From an uncultured Brevundimonas sp. (GTDB lineage: Bacteria > Pseudomonadota > Alphaproteobacteria > Caulobacterales > Caulobacteraceae), in the NCBI GenBank assembly GCA_946885435.1, contig CAMPGL010000009.1:1-27173 (forward strand): a stretch of DNA of 27,173 bases, written 5' to 3'. Position 1 is the first letter of the stretch. Each line of letters opens with the position of its first letter. This document shows positions 23,857 to 27,173 of this stretch, one piece after another. The translations under genes and the position numbers were made by a program. Under the pieces are notes generated by a model, which did not search any database, was not told the origin of the DNA, and saw only the letters and a program-made list of their open reading frames with translations.

Positions 23857-26800
23857 GCCGGCGCCGCCCCAAGCCTGACACCGAAGCCGCCGAGGCCGCA
23901 GCCGAGGTGAAGGCCGAGCGCCGCGCGCGCGGCGTGCTGTTCTGGACCCTGACCTCGGTGGCGGTGATCGCCGTGCTCGCCCTGCTGATCGCCACGGCCG
24001 GACGCCTGGCGGTGCTGACGCCCGCGGGCCGCGACCTCGTCACCAGCTTCGTGGCAGGCAAGAGCCTCGGCCGCTATGGCCGCATCAATGTCGAGGGGTT
24101 GAGCGGCGACCTCTGGGACGACTTCACCCTGGAGCGCGTCACCGTCACCGACGCCCAGGGGGTCTGGCTCGAGGCCCGTGACGTGCGCGTCGACTGGTCC
24201 TACTGGCCGCTGCTGGTGCGCCGCTTCCACGCCGAGACCATCGAGGCGGAGACCATCCGCCTGATCCGCCGCCCCGAGCTGGAGCCGCGTGTCGAACCCC
24301 CGGGGCCGCAGCCCCTGACCATCGAGATCGACGCCTTCTCGGCCCAGGTCGAGCTCCTGGAGGGCTTCAGCGAGGAGTACGGTCGCTGGCGGCTGGACGG
24401 CGGGGTCCGGCTGGACCGCGGCGGCCAGAAGGAGGGTCGCATCAACGCCGCCAGCCTGTCTCGGCCCGGCGACTACCTCAGGGCCCGCTTCGAGACGGCC
24501 GCGGACGGCGGCCTGATCGGCGGCGAGCTGGAGGCGCGCGCCTTCGAGGCCCGCGGCGGCCCCCTGGCCGGCGCGTTGGGCTATTCGCCGGATCAGCCCT
24601 TCATCGCCACGGCCGATGTCCGGGCCCAGGCCTTCGACGTGCTGGTGCGCTCGGGAGAATATGTGCCGATCCGGGCCCAAGGCCGGTTCTCGGCCGAGGG
24701 CGGGAGGGGCTCGGGCTACATCAGCTTCCTGGGATCCGATCTGCTGGAGCCCTTTGCGGCTCGGCTCGGACCGACCGCGCGGTTCGGCGTGGCCCTGGTG
24801 CCGATCGCCGGCGAGGCGGGCCAGTATGGCGTGGGCTGGAGCCTGCAGTCGGAGAATTTCCGCGGCTTCGCCAGCGGCGCGGTGGATCGCGCCGGAGCCT
24901 CGGTCGGCGAGGGAATCACCCTGCGGGCCTCGACACCGTCCCTGACCCGTCTGGCCGGGCAGGGACTGGCCCAGGCCGCGACGCTCGAAGGCCTCTGGCG
25001 CGGCGATGCTCAGCGGTGGTCGTTCGAGGGCGACGTCACCGCGGACCGTTTCGCCATGGCCGGCTACGGCCTGCAGAGGGTGTCCGGACCGGTCGAAATA
25101 ACGGCTCGCGGGGGGCGCATCGGCCTGGAGGGCCGGCTGGCGGGACAGGGCGGCTCGGGGACCTCGATCCTGGCGCGACTGCTCGGACGCAGCCCGTCCG
25201 CCTTCATCCGCGGCGCCCGCCTTGCGGACTCGCGCATCCTGATCGAACGCTTCGACCTCGATGGCGGCGCCCTCGATATCCATGCCACGGGATCGCGCGG
25301 TCTGAACGGGCGGCTGGCCGCCGAAGGCTCGGCCCGGGTCACCGATGTCTCGGCCCTGCGGCGGCAGGCGACGGGCGCGCTGGACCTGGAATGGCGCGCC
25401 AGCCACGCGTCCGGCGGCCGTCTCTGGGCCTTGTCCTTCGAGGCGGCGGGACGCCGGCTGCGCACCGGTTGGGGCGAACTCGACCGCCTCCTGGGCGCCT
25501 CGCCGAACCTGACCGGCGAAGGGGCGATCGGCGAGGGGCGGATCGCCGTATCCCGCGCTTCGCTCAGCGGCGCGGCCGGACGGCTGGGCGCCAGCGGCCT
25601 GATCGGACTGGGCGACGGAGACCTGCGTCTCGCCCTGGACTGGTCGGCGCGCGGACCGTTCGGGATCGGTCCTGTCGAGATCGGCGGCGCCGCGAGCGGC
25701 GAAGGCGCGCTGACCGGAACCCTGGCCCGACCCATCCTCGATCTCACCGCTGACTTCGATGTCCTCGAGGCCGGGCCGCTCAGCCTCTCCGACGCCCATC
25801 TCGTCCTCAGCTTCCGCCGCGGCGCGGACGCCTCCGACGGCCGCATCAGCCTGACGGGCGGCAGCAACTACGGCCCCGCCCGCGCTTCTTCCCTCTTCGC
25901 TATCGCCGACGACGGCGTACGCCTGACTGACCTCGATCTCGACGCCGGAGGCGTGGAGGCCCGGGGCTCCATCGCGCTGCGCGGCCGTACGCCGTCGAGC
26001 GCGGACCTCACTTTCGAGGCGCGGCCCGGCGCCTTTCTCGCGGCCGGAAGCGCGCGGGGCTCCGTGCGGCTGGTGGAAGGTCCCGGCGACGCTGCGGCCT
26101 ATGTCGACGTCACGGGCCAGGGCGTTCGCTTCTCCGGGTCGAGCTACACGATCCGAACCCTGCGGCTTCAGGGGCAGGGCACGCTCGCGCGCCTTCCCTT
26201 CACCCTGCAGACCGACGTGGGAGGGACCTTCCCCGCCTCCTTCAACGGCTCGGGCGTCTATTCCCGCACGGACGAGGCACAGACGGTCTCCCTGGAGGGG
26301 TCGGGCCGGGTGCGCGAGGTGGCCTATCAGACCCGCACGCCTGCGGTCATCGCCCTGGCAGACGGCGGGCGTGTGGTGCGGCTGGACCTGGGTGTCGGCG
26401 GCGGGGTGCTCGCGGGTGAGCTGCGTCAGGACGTTGACGCCGCCTCCATCCGCGCCTCTCTGCAGGGCGTCGACCTGCGCTCGCTGTCGCCTGATCTGGC
26501 GGGCCAGGTGACCGCCGAGATCGACCTCGCCGGCGCGGGCGAAGACCTCGCGGGCTCCCTGGTCGCCAGGCTCGAGAACGCGCGAAGCCGCGACGCCGGG
26601 GCCGACATGGACATCGACGCCCTGATCCGCGCCCAGCTCCAGGGCGACCGCCTTTCGGTCGTGGCCGAAGCGGCCGACGCCGGCGGGGTGCGCTCGGAGG
26701 CGATCCTCAACCTGCCCGTCACCGCCAGCGCGGCCCCACTTCGGCTGGCCGTGAACCGCACCGAGCCGTTCTCAGGAGAGGGCCCGCTGCAGGGCCAGAT

Positions 26801-27173
26801 CCGCTCGATCTGGGACCTGGTGTGCGGGGGCGAGCGCAGCCTGTCGGGCATGGTCGACGGCCGCGCCACCCTGGCCGGCAGCATCAACGCCCCGCGCGCG
26901 GACGGCTATCTCAACATCTCCGATGGCCGCTTCGAGGACGGCGCCACAGGCCTCACGCTCGAAGGCCTGACCCTTCGCTCCGAGCTCGACGCGGAAACCG
27001 CCCGCATCGTGAGCTTCCAGGCCACCGACGGCCGGGGCGAGGACGCCGGCCGCGTCACCGGCTCGGGCGTACTGGGGCTGCGGCAGGGCTCGGGTTCCAG
27101 CCTTACGCTGCAGCTGACCGACTTCCGTGTCGTCGACACGGATCTCGCGGTGGCGCGCGCCACCGGACCGATC
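23853..27173 (+). CDS. tamB: Translocation and assembly module protein TamB (partial, 3' end missing)
   Basis: Large inner-membrane-anchored AsmA-like protein that spans the periplasm as a hydrophobic beta groove and works with TamA in lipid and outer-membrane protein transport. The frame is open from TTG 23853 to the window edge: 1107 residues are visible, and the C-terminal DUF490 region lies outside. There is a basic cytoplasmic start and one membrane helix (about 33-55, GVLFWTLTSVAVIAVLALLI). The TamB hallmark GKSLGRYGRINVEGLSGDLW follows near residue 68, then RVTVTDAQGVWLEARDVRVD, then long repetitive beta-strand sequence. TTG overlaps the tamA stop (TTGA); GTG 23907 is the alternative start. 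Its identity is firm despite truncation. Confidence 0.93.
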   Translation, partial: MSRRRPKPDTEAAEAAAEVKAERRARGVLFWTLTSVAVIAVLALLIATAGRLAVLTPAGRDLVTSFVAGKSLGRYGRINVEGLSGDLWDDFTLERVTVTDAQGVWLEARDVRVDWSYWPLLVRRFHAETIEAETIRLIRRPELEPRVEPPGPQPLTIEIDAFSAQVELLEGFSEEYGRWRLDGGVRLDRGGQKEGRINAASLSRPGDYLRARFETAADGGLIGGELEARAFEARGGPLAGALGYSPDQPFIATADVRAQAFDVLVRSGEYVPIRAQGRFSAEGGRGSGYISFLGSDLLEPFAARLGPTARFGVALVPIAGEAGQYGVGWSLQSENFRGFASGAVDRAGASVGEGITLRASTPSLTRLAGQGLAQAATLEGLWRGDAQRWSFEGDVTADRFAMAGYGLQRVSGPVEITARGGRIGLEGRLAGQGGSGTSILARLLGRSPSAFIRGARLADSRILIERFDLDGGALDIHATGSRGLNGRLAAEGSARVTDVSALRRQATGALDLEWRASHASGGRLWALSFEAAGRRLRTGWGELDRLLGASPNLTGEGAIGEGRIAVSRASLSGAAGRLGASGLIGLGDGDLRLALDWSARGPFGIGPVEIGGAASGEGALTGTLARPILDLTADFDVLEAGPLSLSDAHLVLSFRRGADASDGRISLTGGSNYGPARASSLFAIADDGVRLTDLDLDAGGVEARGSIALRGRTPSSADLTFEARPGAFLAAGSARGSVRLVEGPGDAAAYVDVTGQGVRFSGSSYTIRTLRLQGQGTLARLPFTLQTDVGGTFPASFNGSGVYSRTDEAQTVSLEGSGRVREVAYQTRTPAVIALADGGRVVRLDLGVGGGVLAGELRQDVDAASIRASLQGVDLRSLSPDLAGQVTAEIDLAGAGEDLAGSLVARLENARSRDAGADMDIDALIRAQLQGDRLSVVAEAADAGGVRSEAILNLPVTASAAPLRLAVNRTEPFSGEGPLQGQIRSIWDLVCGGERSLSGMVDGRATLAGSINAPRADGYLNISDGRFEDGATGLTLEGLTLRSELDAETARIVSFQATDGRGEDAGRVTGSGVLGLRQGSGSSLTLQLTDFRVVDTDLAVARATGPI

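Noticed and set aside
23829..25799. 656-codon minus-strand frame opposite tamB
   Set aside because: Antisense shadow of tamB with low-complexity Arg, Gly, Ala and Gln content. The + strand frame has clear TamB features and is open throughout.
1..27173. CRISPR array, prophage, integrase or transposase genes
   Set aside because: No regularly spaced repeats, att-like duplications or mobile-element proteins were seen. The only mobile-type signal is the REP doublet at 1349-1474.

Overview
This is a high-GC (by eye about 70 %), tightly packed alphaproteobacterial chromosome segment. The best guess is Caulobacterales, close to Brevundimonas or Caulobacter. The reasons are the envelope gene order ending in lpxI and lpxB, two flagellins of the FljK type with no FliA-type promoter, a sigma-54 flagellar promoter with enhancer and IHF-like sites, an alphaproteobacterial LexA box (GAAC-N7-GAAC), and a FlaEY-like gene beside the flagellins. 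Every confidently recognised gene is on the + strand. The only minus-strand gene proposed is a 35-residue small ORF.

Positions 1-12768 hold an envelope-biogenesis block: pyrH, frr, uppS, cdsA, dxr, rseP (mmpA), bamA, skp/ompH, lpxD, fabZ, lpxA, lpxI and lpxB. Most neighbours overlap by 1-8 nt or are separated by fewer than 30 nt, so translational coupling is likely. The products cover isoprenoid precursors, undecaprenyl diphosphate, CDP-diacylglycerol, outer-membrane protein assembly, and lipid A. The one clear interruption is a 126-bp REP-doublet (REPIN/MITE-like) hairpin between frr and uppS.

Positions 12769-18139 hold a flagellar filament locus: a flagellin with a complete-looking class III promoter, a FlaG-like protein, a second flagellin without that promoter, a candidate 35-residue gene on the minus strand, and an 886-residue FlaEY-like protein with a beta-propeller-like centre. 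The second flagellin and the small ORF converge on a 25-bp palindrome that contains both of their stop codons.

Positions 18194-19275 hold two overlapping genes for envelope-anchored, cysteine-containing proteins of unknown function that seem to share a domain. Positions 19283-19835 hold ssb with a LexA-overlapped promoter. A hybrid histidine kinase (19914-21656) and a Pro/Glu-rich lipoprotein (21716-21985) follow. The window ends with tamA and a 5' partial tamB that runs off the right edge.

The most unusual items are the small ORF with its convergent palindrome, the FlaEY-like protein with flagellin-IN-like modules on both sides of its propeller, the flagellin leader hairpins, and the adjacent cysteine-domain pair. 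I saw no tRNA, rRNA, CRISPR array, prophage or insertion sequence.
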